A DNA stretch of 64,000 bases from Aurelia coerulea. Lineage: Eukaryota; Cnidaria; Scyphozoa; Semaeostomeae; Ulmaridae. The notes under the pieces were generated by a model. That model worked only from the letters and a program-made list of their open reading frames with translations, had not been told where the DNA came from and searched no databases. The translations under genes were made by a program, and so were the position numbers. Within the stretch, counting starts at the first letter, position 1. The number at the start of each line of letters is the position of its first letter. The stretch covers positions 7,014,001-7,078,000 of the forward strand of contig CM076954.1 in the NCBI GenBank assembly GCA_039566865.1. The letters run 5' to 3'. Shown piece after piece: positions 43,133 through 54,464 of the stretch.

Positions 43133-44400
43133 CCCCCGTTAGCTATGTTTGAATTATGATATCATACACATAGCTTGCCTCAAAGTAATAGAATATATAT
43201 TTGCAATTGCAATGCATGATTTAGTTCATATCGAAATGGATGTAGCCTAATAACTAGCCCACTTGATGAAGCAGACCAGATTTCTTGATATGCATCAGAA
43301 CTATTACATTAGATGTAGCGAGAGTCCAAAGACGCAGGGAACCGAGGGCACTGGGGGCACGTGCCCCCAAGATTTTGCAAAAAACCAAAAGGTGCCCTTT
43401 TTGTCTCAGGATGTGCCCCTTTTAAAGACCAATGCGGACAGAAAGTAGTTTAATTATGCTATTATTTACTTCGTGATTTAGTTATGTTTACTTCTCATTT
43501 TGTTCCCTCCAAGTTTAAGATGCTTCCAACGGCACTAAGTGAAACTAAAGGATATTGACAATATACGACGATATATACAAATTGCTTACTTTATCCAGTC
43601 AAGAATTGCCACTACAACAGTGCCACGCTTGTTTCTTGATAGTATTTTATGGGTTGGTAGGTTCCCTTGTTAACAGTTATTGATATTGAAGATTTCAAAC
43701 AGTAAGGGCAGTGTGCCAGGTCAAAGATGTCAAATTTTGAAATTGCCTTGTAATGAGTTGGCAACTGGATTAATGTCAGGAGCAAGTAGCAATTAGCCAT
43801 AATGATGAAATGTGAATTGGCAACTACGCCAAAATTGATTGTTGGCTCAAATATCTCTGAATTGTTTTGATTGTATATATTAACATTGCATGTAAATATC
43901 TCAAATGCTTCGTTGATTGTTTCGATTGTGTGCATAAATAATGCCTGTTGTTGCAACATTAATGATTCCTATCTACCTATATAGGTAGATAGGTAGGTAA
44001 GTAGGTAGGTAGGTGTATTCCTTCCGGTTGGAGCAAAAGCCCCTCCATTAATATTTGCAATTTTCAAACATAATTAAAGGCCTCCATTAGCCATGTTTGC
44101 AGAATGAGATCATGATAAAGTGCTAAATTTGCATTTACAATTGAATCTTTTAATGTACGATTTACAGCACATGAGTTGCTTACTTCCTTGATAACAGACG
44201 TCCATTTTGAAATTTCAAGCAGTAAGGGAACTTTGTCAGGTCAAAAAGGTGACATTTTGAGAATCGCTTTTCAATGAGCTGCCAGGTCAATTGATGAATT
44301 GATTAACAGCTAGAATTTGTTAGCTTAACCCAGTAATTAACCATAACGAGGAAATATCATTTGGCAGCTCACCCAAATTCGATTGTTAGCCAGTTATTAT
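43133..44400. repeat. Diverged duplication, two copies
   Basis: 'AAAGGCCCCCGTTAGCTATG' at 43131 resembles 'AAAGGCCTCCATTAGCCATG' at 44081. Downstream blocks (43680-43870 and 44195-44395: 'TTTCAAACAGTAAGGGCAG...GTCAGGTCAAA', '...GATTGTTGGCTC') match in the same order. The copies are clearly diverged and of different length, so this is an old tandem duplication or two insertions of the same repeat. Between them, at 43972-44014, is a CTACCTATATAGGTAG palindrome followed by (GTAG)n. The translated frames show no domain. Confidence 0.6.
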
Positions 44401-45180
44401 CTATAACTCACAAGATCTACAGTGCGTTCGAAGAAATTCCCAGCCATGAAACTAGAGCCGTCTTTCTTGACTTGTCTCTCGTTGATTCGGAATTATTTGG
44501 CAAATCGAAAACAGCGCGTAGTACTAAAAGGCAAAATCTCACAATGGGTATCAATATCTGCAGGAGTGCCACAAGGCTCAGTATTAGGACCATTGTTTTT
44601 CTAGTGTACACAAATGACCTTGTCGATAATGTTCACTGCGATGTGAGAATGTTTGCGGATGACACATCTCGTTTTTCTGTTGTAAACGAAGTCAATAGAA
44701 CTGCAGAGGACTTAAATAGGGACCTTGAGACGGTACGTTTATAGGCATGGCAATGGAAAATGCAGTTCAATGCGGATAAAACTAAAGAAGTAATTTGTTC
44801 TTGCAAGAGACTTAGGCCCTCCCATCCTCCCCTGTCTTTGGGATCCAACGAGATAGATACAAAATCCGAGCACAAACAACTGGGACTAACTCTTGACTCT
44901 AAATTAAGTTTTGAAAGCCATATCCGAGAAGTTAGTTTAAAACAAGAAGGGGTATCGGTATGATCAAATATTTTTCGAAATATGTTTCTAGAAATGTGCT
45001 CGATCAGACATATCAGCTCTATGTGAGGCCCCACCTGGATTATGGAGACATCATATATCATAGATATGATCCTTAAATGCAATCTGCTTTCACTCAAAGA
45101 CTGGAGCATATTCAATGTTCAGCTGCCCTGGCAGTCAAGAGCGGTATTCTACGTCACTGGAGCGGAAATGAAGGGTGGTC
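44385..45180 (+). mobile_element. Group-A-like RT pseudogene with internal deletion
   Basis: Three frames in turn carry RT pieces: SQLLSITHKIYSAFEEIPSH and RAVFLDLS, then directly IRNYLANRKQRVVLKGKISQ and GVPQGSVLGPLFF, then VYTNDLVDNVHCDVRMFADD with an intact FADD. The 'KAFDRVWH' block between the first two is missing, an internal deletion of about 35 residues. Then SEHKQLGLTLDSKLSFESHI and LYVRPHLDYGDIIYH. It ends at about 45180. Dead. Confidence 0.75.
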
Positions 45181-45855
45181 TACGTTGTGTATTGTTCTAG
45201 AAATGGAAAGGGGGGGGGGGCAGTGGTCTACTAACGAAGACTTGCGAATGAATATCAAACACGAAGAAGAGCGCTGTTTGTGGAGGAATTACACACATTT
45301 AGCAAGATTGACGCAGAAAAGGAAATAAAAAATGCATAGCCCCAGGTTCAAGGTATGTGCTCTGTTTTTTCCATAAATTTTTAGAAAGTTTGGGGTGAGT
45401 TAGAGCTAGAATTGGATAGTACGCCGATATGAAGGGAGTGAAAGGTTTTTTTGAAGCATGCGTTCGAAGAATCAAATGTTGGCTTATTTACCCATGATGC
45501 TTTGCTTTCTATGATGCTTTGCTTTGCTTTCTATTAGAGCTAATTCTCGGTGTTTGCCTTTTTTATATTTTCATATTTGATTCATTTAGGGAGGGTTGCA
45601 CTTCAACAAAGTTGTTTTTCAAGGGGCCCTCCATTGAAAGTTTGTTTTTTTTTTTTTTAAATTTTGAAGTGGCATACCGAAACCATGCTTTACAGAAAAC
45701 CACAGTCAATAAATAAAAATGCATTATACCTCAAATTGCAAATCCTACCTGTTATCAATACGTTTTCTTTTGGCTTTAGTTCTCCAAGCTAGGAGTGAAG
45801 GAATCGTTGCATTTAAATTGGATGTAAAATGAATCAGAGAAATAAAGTTTCTAAG
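45181..45855. other. No gene recognised
   Basis: A G run (45211-45220) and short repeats of CTTTGCTTTCTAT near 45500. No domain found. Confidence 0.35.
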
Positions 45856-45859
45856 TAAA

Positions 45860-46850
45860 ATACAAACAACAAAAGAAATCTCAACATAGCAAAGTTTCAA
45901 CTTGAGTACACAAAAAAGGTTTCAATCTTTTTGGGCCTAAAGATTGGAATGAAATACCCATTGAAATGAGGGAACTCCCCTCGCTCTACCGGGTGACCCA
46001 GAAAAAAGTGACCCAACGCAATCGACTTTAGAAAAAAAAGTGCGTGATGATGGAAATCATTCAAACGTTGTTCTGTCGCTAAAAAACTGGCCTTCATTAT
46101 GCGTATTTTTTGAATTTTTCGGCACTGTAAATGTCCCGAATTAAAGATTTTGAGAAAAAAGTAAAGCTTGAAATCCATAAAAAGTCGTCAAAAACAGGGG
46201 ATCGATTTAAAGCAATTTCAGATCTTCAAAACAATGAGAAGGGTGTTTCTTTTCAGCCTGGGAATAGGCAACACATTTAAAGTTTCCAGAACAAGTTTAT
46301 GATCCCTAGGTACCTAAGCATTTGCAGCTGAAAATAAATGTTCGTTGTAAACTTGTGGAATTTCAAAGGGATTTAATTTTCCACGCAAATCGAAATCTTC
46401 AAGAAATTGCTAACAGAAAAGAAGGAGTATCCTTGTCCCTTGAGACAAGAATATTTTAGGTATCTACAGACTATAAACTTGCTCTGACAACACTCAATTG
46501 AGTTGCCTATTCCAAAAGGCTTAAATGAAACACGCTGTTCGTTGTTTTGAAGATCGGATAAGGCTGCAAATCGATCCCCTGTTTTTGACGATTTTTTGAA
46601 GATTTCAAGCATGCCCCTTTTCTCATAATCCTTAATGCGGGAAATTTAACGTGTTAAAAAAATTGTGAAAAATACTCATAACGTAGGCTAGTCTTTTAGC
46701 GACAGAACAACGTTTGAAGCATTTCAATCAGCCACTTACTTTTATTCTATAACAGATTGGGTTGGGTCACTTTTTTGGGTCACCCGGTTTAACTTAAAAA
46801 GATAAAAAACGCTCATAAAGAGTTCAGTAAACCCTAAGTAAACGTGACTC
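45860..46850 (+). mobile_element. Non-LTR C-terminal fragment, split by a foldback
   Basis: The plus strand reads FGPKDWNEIPIEMRELPSLY up to 45988, the standard end of group C/D proteins. Past the foldback, from 46790, a matching but damaged 'FNLKR.KTLIKSS' follows. Both halves were the last 45 or so codons of one copy. Confidence 0.65.
45989..46787. mobile_element. Foldback element (799 bp), CCGGGTGACCCAGAAAAAAG tip
   Basis: Left CCGGGTGACCCAGAAAAAAG and right complement (TTTTTTGGGTCACCCGG), preceded by TA and followed by TT (one base changed). Arms mirror for over 300 bp, e.g. 'CGACAGAACAACGTTTGAA' at 46700 against 46050, and 'GGGGATCGATTT' against 46570. Interrupts the C-terminal codons of a retroelement. 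Confidence 0.85.
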
Positions 46851-46966
46851 CCAGGATGATCAGAACTTCTCAGGTCTGACCTTATAGGTCTGACCTTACA
46901 ATCCGACTGACCTTACAATCCGACCAAATAAACAAATTTAGGAATCAACGCTAAGATTCATTCATA

Positions 46967-47498
46967 CCAGGTGAACCAGAAAAAAGTATTTTTGTGATTT
47001 TTCTCGCCTCGTTACAAGCACTGGAAAAATTGCTAAATTCAAATTTAGAAAAACTTTGTGGTTGCAGAATGACTGAAAAAGGCCTAAAATATTTGATCAA
47101 ATCATAAAAAACTCCTATTTCATAACAACCGAAAAATGCAATTTCTCATGCATGAGAGATATCGCCTGCACATTTATTGCCATGTTATTGAAAATCTTTC
47201 GTATCTGTTCGAGAATCTATGTCTTATTACTCTCGGGAGACGTGAAACGCCCATGCGTATTGTTCTGTGTGAGGGGAGTCCTAACGATTTGATAAAGTGT
47301 TTCTCAGTCATTTTGCAACCATGCAATTTTTGTAAAATTGAATTTACCATTATTTGCAGTTTTCGTAAGAAGACAAGAAAAATAACAAAAGTACTTTGAT
47401 CTTTTGGCTTTTAACTAGAATTTGAATCATTCAAATCCATGAAGTACTTGTGGTGCTACAAATTTTCGAAAGTGGGAACTTTTTTCTGGCTAACCCGG
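46967..47498. mobile_element. Foldback element (532 bp), same family as 40919
   Basis: Tips CCAGGTGAACCAGAAAAAAG and TTTTTTCTGGCTAACCCGG with TA on both sides. The arms share 'TTTTTCTCG.CTTCTTACAAGCACT'-type sequence and the 'GAAAGTGGGAAC' block with the element at 40919, though the left arm has lost about 70 bases near its tip. Confidence 0.85.
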
Positions 47499-47500
47499 TA

Positions 47501-48002
47501 CATCAGAGCGTTTCTTGTAGCACAAGCAAATACAATTCTAGGTAATTAGTCTTCTGTTCTCCTTCTTTCCTGTCAATCTTGAATCTTCTTATTACACAAT
47601 AAACGTATAGTAAATGTATCTAATGTTACTAAACACTATGCCAAAATATGTTAATTTATAATTTTGATTCAAGCGGTAGTATCGTCTTAACTTTTGATCA
47701 ACCCAGTTGAGGAGAGACCTAAAGAGAGGCAACGAGAAATTTTGATACAGCCCTTAGCATCTGTATTATCATTTGTTAATATTATTAAGGGTGGCTATGC
47801 CTACCACGCTGACAATGGTATCGTCTTTGTAAGTATGGTTTTGTTAAATAGTACATGTTTAGGTTATGTACAAAAAAGATCCAATCTTGGTTATGTGGTC
47901 TATCGTGCCTGTAAATATTAGTACGATATCGCAGGAAGCTCACAGAAAGTAAACGACTGATTTTGGCCATGTCTAAGCTCAAGTAATATCATAAAAGTCC
48001 CG
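47501..48002. other. No gene recognised
   Basis: A 75-codon frame at 47694-47921 has no recognised domain. Nothing else noticed. Confidence 0.35.
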
Positions 48003-48275
48003 TACGTATTATTACTATTATTATTATCATTATTATTATAAAAAAATGAATAGCTTAATTACACCTAATTAAGGTCTACTATTTATAATATACATAATTT
48101 GAAATAAAACTATTAATATATATTACAGGACAAATCAGAGTTAAAATCTATCATGTTAGAAACCCAACTTGCGGGATATATACTTTGCAAAGCCTACAGT
48201 TCCATTTTCCACCATTCCAGGAAACGAATCATTGACATAAAGCCCCACTCCCCCTCGTTTTACATTATGTGGGTG
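48003..48275 (-). mobile_element. 2A-bearing group-B deletion derivative: 3' part
   Basis: On minus, from 48275: the endonuclease continues as NVKRGGVGLYVNDSF, then, without RT, the sequence jumps to WNGGKWNCRLCKVYIPQVGF, the end of group-B proteins, followed by a 3' UTR matching 54270-54410 and a TAA-type tail at 48003-48040. The junction lies at about 48225, near TTTCCTGGAATGG. So at least 750 codons are missing. The upstream continuation is at 50384 (see next entry). Confidence 0.8.
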
Positions 48276-50383
48276 CTCGGGGGGGGTAACTGAGCCTAGT
48301 TTTGGACGGGGACGTGCCATTTTGGTTCAGAATTTGGACCCATAATTCCGCACATATTTGAAAAAATGTGACCCATAATTCCGCAAACCTGATGAAAACA
48401 TGGCCCATAATTCCGCAAAATGATGAAAACTTGGCCCATAATTCCGCAAGGCAAAGAACAATGCAAAAACCGCAACTTCACTTTCACCTATATGATAGTT
48501 AATGTGGTAAAGAGGGTACGGTAAAATCTAAGTACATGTTTTAAGGGCAACATTTCTCTTAGTCCAAAGAGTTTTCAGTTCTGACTGAAACCCTGTTAAA
48601 CCCGGGGGTGGAGGTGCCTAAACTCAAGGACGTGTATGTGCGAAGGTGCAAACAAAACATTACCCAAAAACTGGATGGCTTATGACAAAAGTGATACCCA
48701 AAACTGCAGATTATATTGAAATAACCATACCCAAAACTGGAACTTTCAAACCAGTGTCTTTTATAAACCACAAAAAGGCAAACAAACAAATATCTCTCTC
48801 AAACTGACCTCCCCTGGCTTTTTCTGCACTTAAAATTGATGTCGGTGCGCATACCATTGCCTTACAATACAGGCCTTTGCGCATCGTCAATAAAAGGATT
48901 CAAGATTTCTTGAGAATTTTGAAAGGATTCTTTCCATTCTAAAAAGAATTCTTAAGCCATATGAAAGAGTATGTTTTGAAAGTTTTTAATTTAGATCACT
49001 CAGTATAGTTCAGTATCAGGTCCTGCACATCTAGTGGAGAAACGGGGTCTGCATGCAGAGGTAAAATGCAGAGGTCTGTACTGTATATACAGGGTACAGG
49101 TTAAGTGTCAGACAGTATTTTGCAAAAATGTTTGAATTAGTTTTGAGATATTATTGAGCTACAGCAAACCGTTTGATGTTAAACTCAAGTCATAAGTGAA
49201 GTAGTAGTGAAGTTGAATTTTTGAATGTTGATAAAAAATGATTCACATCACAGGCCTTATTTATGGTCCAGTCCAGTTCAATCAATGATCAAATGATGAG
49301 CAATAGATGAAAATAATTTCAAAATAGGATGTGCAATCATGCCACTGGCACTCCTAGTTCTAAATTTAATAAAATTCAATCTTACCTGCCAGTTAATTGT
49401 GTCACATTGTTCACATCTCTTCTCTCACTCAGCTCAATTTTCATTTTGTATTTGTTAAAGGCCATCATGTTCCTGTGTTGTTGCTGTTGTTGTTTTATCA
49501 TAGAACAACAACAACACATTGCCATGATGGCCTAATGCAAATAATATGAAAGTTGATAATATGATGAGATGTAGAGAAGAAAGGAGAGCAATGTGACACA
49601 ATCAACTGGCAGGTAAGATTAGATTTATTTAGAACGACTACTAGCCGTTCTAATCTCCACCACCTGACAAACAAACAGATTAATGCATGTTCTGTATGAG
49701 AAGTGCCTAATGATAGTGCTAGCACACATAAAAGCTCATACAGGGCAAGGCCAAGTTAGTTAGTTGCCTACCTTTTTTATACATGAACATGATATAGTCT
49801 AGCGCAGTTTGGTGGTATGAAGACTTGTATGATGTACTTTTATGCAATGGCTCGAAAAATAGTCTAAAATAGTTTTAGTACCTGGCTTGGTACATGTACA
49901 TACACACACAGCATAGCTCACAAACGTATCTTTACCCAGGTGAATTTTTCTTGTACACCTTGGTTATATCTTGTTTGAATGAAAAACATGTCCAAAACTG
50001 GGTGGATTGTAGAAACCATACCCAAAACTGGTGCATTATTGAATTATGTGAAAAGGATACCCAAAACTGGGAGGGGGTAGAAATCAGACCAACTGGGGTT
50101 CACACATACCCATCCTTGGCTTTAGGCACCTCCAGGGCTTCCACCCCCAGGCGCTAAACTTGCCTCCTAATAATTCTGCAATATTTCTTCAGAATGATAC
50201 CCAAAAGTCTGCATGTTTCTTCAAATGGTACCCATAATTCCGCACATACTGCTGAAAATGATACCCATAATTCCGCACATACTTCTGAAAATGATACCCA
50301 TAATTCCGCACTTTTCAGAAAAAAGGTACCCCTAAATAATGGCACGTCCCTGTACCTCAAACCTATTAAGTTACCCCCCCGAG
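48276..50383. mobile_element. 2.1-kb nested palindrome element, 8-bp target duplication
   Basis: TGTGGGTG is found at 48268-48275 and 50384-50391. The tips are CTCGGGGGGGGTAACT and its inverse. Three palindromes sit inside one another: outer arms 48276-48500 / 50165-50383, with tandem ~30-bp units built on CCCATAATTCCGCA; middle arms 48601-48790 / 49960-50149, with units built on ACCCAAAACTGG; and a core hairpin 49355-49643 whose arms include CTTACCTGCCAG. These may be three insertions, each in the loop of the previous one. No coding capacity. The 8-bp duplication is hAT-like. Confidence 0.85.
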
Positions 50384-50658
50384 TGTGGGTGGCTGCTTTT
50401 CATGAATGTGTAGCCTATGAGATCTAAATTGTTGAGACCTACAGTGTTGTCCAGGTGGGTCTCGACAATACCAATCAAATCGTAATTATAAACTGAGTTA
50501 TACGCTTCAATAAGAGAAACGCGTGCAAAATCGTGTACGCAAATGCTATTTAAATTCCAGGAGCAAAAATTGAAAGTGCTATGGTCTGGACCAGGGTTGA
50601 TCTCAACGTCACCACTCATTACGATTGTCTTGTATGTTATCCATTCCAAGTGAAGCGT
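50384..50658 (-). CDS. 2A motif and endonuclease N-terminus of the group-B derivative
   Basis: On minus: the frame enters from the other side of the large foldback and reads LEWITYKTIVMSGDVEINPGP. GDVEINPGP (50587-50613) is a full 2A ribosome-skipping motif (D-V-E-x-N-P-G-P). Directly after it the APE-type endonuclease starts: FNFCSWNLNSICVHDFARVS, LIGIVETHLD (with the catalytic-type Glu of the ETHL/ETW block), and GYTFMKSSHPH, where the nested palindrome interrupts. In family terms, 2A separates the leader from the enzyme during translation. 2A in APE-type non-LTR elements has been described in sea urchin and other animals. Confidence 0.85.
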
Positions 50659-50667
50659 ATAACATAC

Positions 50668-51116
50668 AAGATAGGCACTAAATCCTTACTGGCTAACAAA
50701 ATTGACACGTGACACACTCTAAACCAATCAAATGGAGCCAGAAACCAACCGGGAAGTTTGAAATCTCGGATTTAGGCCCGTTTTGGACGATTTACCACCC
50801 TTCGCCAAAATATCATTCGATAGAAAAAAGTTTCTTCGCAGACCTATTCCCAATGCCCTAATGCATAGTCAATCAAGGGCGCTACGAATTATTTCAAAAT
50901 TTGAAGAAATGCCAAAACTTTGAATTCCACCTCATTGTCACTGTAGTTTGTCATAGTGAACAGCTAATTGATGACTGAAACGCATACTCATAGAGACTAA
51001 ATATTTTGATTCGAAGGTCTCCTTCTGTGTGTTGAAGTATCTTCAAAACTTCTTCAAAAGATGCCAAAATTAGAGCACTATCTGGATCTTTTTTCAGTTT
51101 GAAACTGATATAAATA
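50668..51116 (+). repeat. Left arm of the 6.6-kb foldback, outer part
   Basis: Complement of about 56805-57259. Interrupted at 51116 by the RTE-like insertion, whose 10-bp duplication GATATAAATA is at 51107-51116. Confidence 0.9.
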
Positions 51117-54100
51117 TATATATATATATACGCCTATGACCCGATACGAGTATAACACAAAAACATAAAGATGAGTTACAGTCCAGAGTCCAAAAATACA
51201 CGATTGAAGTGTTCAAGAAGCCTGACATAGTTTGCTCTTATTTTCTCTGGTGTCGCTTCTCACGCATCCTTTTGTTGTTCTCTTTCCTCTTTTGATCCAT
51301 TCGGCCACCTACTTCAAACGTCAACTTGCGCCATTTAAGACGATCATCTACACTTTCTGTCCATGTTTCAAGAACATCGCCTCTTTTCAGAATGTCTTTG
51401 ATGGTATCCTTGAATCTAAGCAGTGGTCGACCTACTTTCCTTCTCCCTTCTGCAAGCTCACCGTACAGAAGTGCCTTAACTGGTCTTGTCTTTGGCATAC
51501 GGGTAACATGACCCATCCAACGCAATCTGTTTCTGTTAAGGACAATTTCAATATCGTCTGCCTTTGCGAAACCTAGGACTTCATCGTTAGTGATAAGTCG
51601 TCCCATTTAATTTTCAAGATGAATCTGAAGTGACGTTGCTGAATGGTTCTAAGCTGCCTGATGTGTTTTCGGTAAAGTGTTCATGTTTCGCTCCCATACG
51701 TTAACAAAGGAATTACACACTGATTGTACACTATCAGTCTTGTCTGTGTTGTTAGATCCCGACAATCAAATACTCTGTTCCTTAGCCTTCCTACTGCACA
51801 TGATGCAGCTTGTATACGTGCTGTGATCTCTTCATCCATTTTACAGTCTCTGGTGATATAGCTGCCCAGGTATTTAAAACGATCCACTGTGGCTAGCTTT
51901 TTTCCATCGATGTTAAAGACCACACTAGTGCCAATGCTCATAGTTTCAGTCTTTTTTATATTGATACATAAGCCCATTTTCAAGGATAATTCATTGTAAG
52001 CAGACAGAAGATGTTGAAGTTCTTCTGCGCTACTGCAAAAGATAGCAATGTCATCTGCATATTGGGCTTCTCTTATGAATAAAGTGAGTGTCTTAGTTGT
52101 TGATTTTAACCTACGAAGGTCAAAGATATCACCATTCATACCTGAAGCGAACATTGATGCTGTATGCGTTATTGGTATTTTTGAATGCTAGCACAAGAAG
52201 AACAGCTGCATAGATCCCCAAAAGGGTTGGAGAAAGCTTACAACCTTGTTTTACGCCACTATTGTATTCAATCGGCTTCGATAGTTCTCCATCTATAATT
52301 AGTCCAGCATGCACATCTGAGTATAGACTTTGATGATACTAATGAATTTTGGTGGGCAACCAAGCTTTTCTAAGATTTTGAAGAGAAGCTCTCGATTCAC
52401 ACAATCAAACGCCTTGGTAAAATCAATAAAGGCAATATGCAAATCTCTTTGTTGTTCTCTGCATTTCTCCATAATTTGTCGTAATGTGAAGATACCATCA
52501 ATCGTACTTCTACCTTCTCTATAACCTGATTGGGACTCTGGATAGTATTCACAGATAGCTTAGGAATCTCTGTAAATGACTCACTTTTGCTACCAACAAG
52601 TGATATACTAGATCCAATTGACAAATCTGTTAAGAAATACGAAGCTCATCCAAGTATTTGCAAAATTAAAAATACTATTAAATGTTCAGACAAATTTGAT
52701 TTCAGAAAGGTCGCCACCGAAGAGGTTGCTATTAAGATTAGACAACTCAATCCAAGAAAAGCCTCTCCAGTTGACTACATCCCTGCAAAAATTCTAAAGG
52801 AAAATGTTGACATATTCTCTGTTGCCATACAGAATTTGTTCAACTCTGGTTTATCCAAGGGTACTTTTCCCAAAGAATTGAAAGCTGGAGATATAAGCTC
52901 GCTCTTCAAAAAGGAGGATGCCTTTACGAAAAAGAACTACCGACCGATTACAGTCTTACCATCGGTATCAAAAATTTATGAAAGATTGGTGCAAGACCAA
53001 ATGCTACCTTTTGTCCAAAGTTTCCTGTCCTCACTCCTTTGTGGGTTTCGAGAGGGCTATGGTACACAGCATGCACTTCTACGTTTTGTGGAAGCCTGCA
53101 AGAAGACAATGGACAGCGGAGGCGTCGCAGGGGCTGTCCTTACAGACCTTTCGAAGGCTTTTGATTGTCTAAATCATGAACTACTAATAGCAAAATTGAA
53201 TGCATATGGCTTCAGTAGATCTGCCTTGCTGTTTATCAATAGCTATCTCACCGACAGGAAGCAGAGGGTAAAGGTCAATGGTTCATTCAGCACATGGACA
53301 GAAACCGTCCTGGGAGTACCGCAAGGCTCGGTCTTGGGACCCCTTTTGTTTAACATATACCTGAATGACCTTTTTATGTTCCTGGAGGACACCGAAATAT
53401 GTAATTATGCGGATGACACAACTATTTATGCGTGTGGTCCTAACATCGAAAAAGGCCATCATGCATTTGGAGAATGATGCCCTTAAGATAACTGAATGGT
53501 TTCCAAACAATGGCATGAAGCTAAATGAAGACAAATGTCACTTAATGATTTTTGGTGCAAAAGGGAGTAATGAAACAACAATTAAAATAGGCGAGGCCTA
53601 TGTGAAAGAAAGTTCAGAGGAAAATCTTCTCGGTATAACCTTTGATAAATCACTTTCTTTCAAGCAACACGTCAAGACTGTTTGCAAAAAGGCCAGCCAA
53701 AAACTCCACGCTCTTGCTCGAATTTCACGATACATGGACACTGAAAAACTGCAGCAGTTAATGAGGGCGTTCGTTTTGTCCCATTTCAGCTACTGTCCTC
53801 TTGTTTGGATGTTCTATGATAGAGCTTTGAATCATAGAATAAATCATATTCAAGAAAGGGCATTACGCATTGCATATAAAGATTACGAGAATGATTTCGG
53901 TTTTCTCCTGGAGCAATCTAAATCGGTGCCAATCCATGTAAGAAACCTACAGTTGCTCATGACTGAAATTTATAAAACAAAATGCTGTCTGAATCCATCA
54001 TTCATGAAGGATATTTTCATGCAACGAAATATTAGGTACTGCCTAAGGCATGGTAATGACGCTCAACTGCCAAAAGTACGAACTACGTCCTTTGGAGTTG

Positions 54101-54405
54101 AGTCCATTACTTACCTTGGAAATAAACTGTGGCAGCATTTACCGCAAGAACTAAAACAATTAAACAGCCTTCCTATGTTCAAAAAACGAATTAGATGTTG
54201 GAATGGTGGAACATGGAACTGTAGGCTTTGCAAAGTATATATCCCGCAAGTTGGGTTTCTAACATGATAGATTTTAATTCTGATTTGTCCTGTAATATAT
54301 ATTAATTTTAGTTTTATTGTAAATTATGTATATTGTAAATAGTAGGCCTTAATTAGCTGCAATTTAGCTATTAATTTTTTAGCCTACTTTAAATAGATAT
54401 TTAAT

Positions 54406-54464
<59 letters not shown>

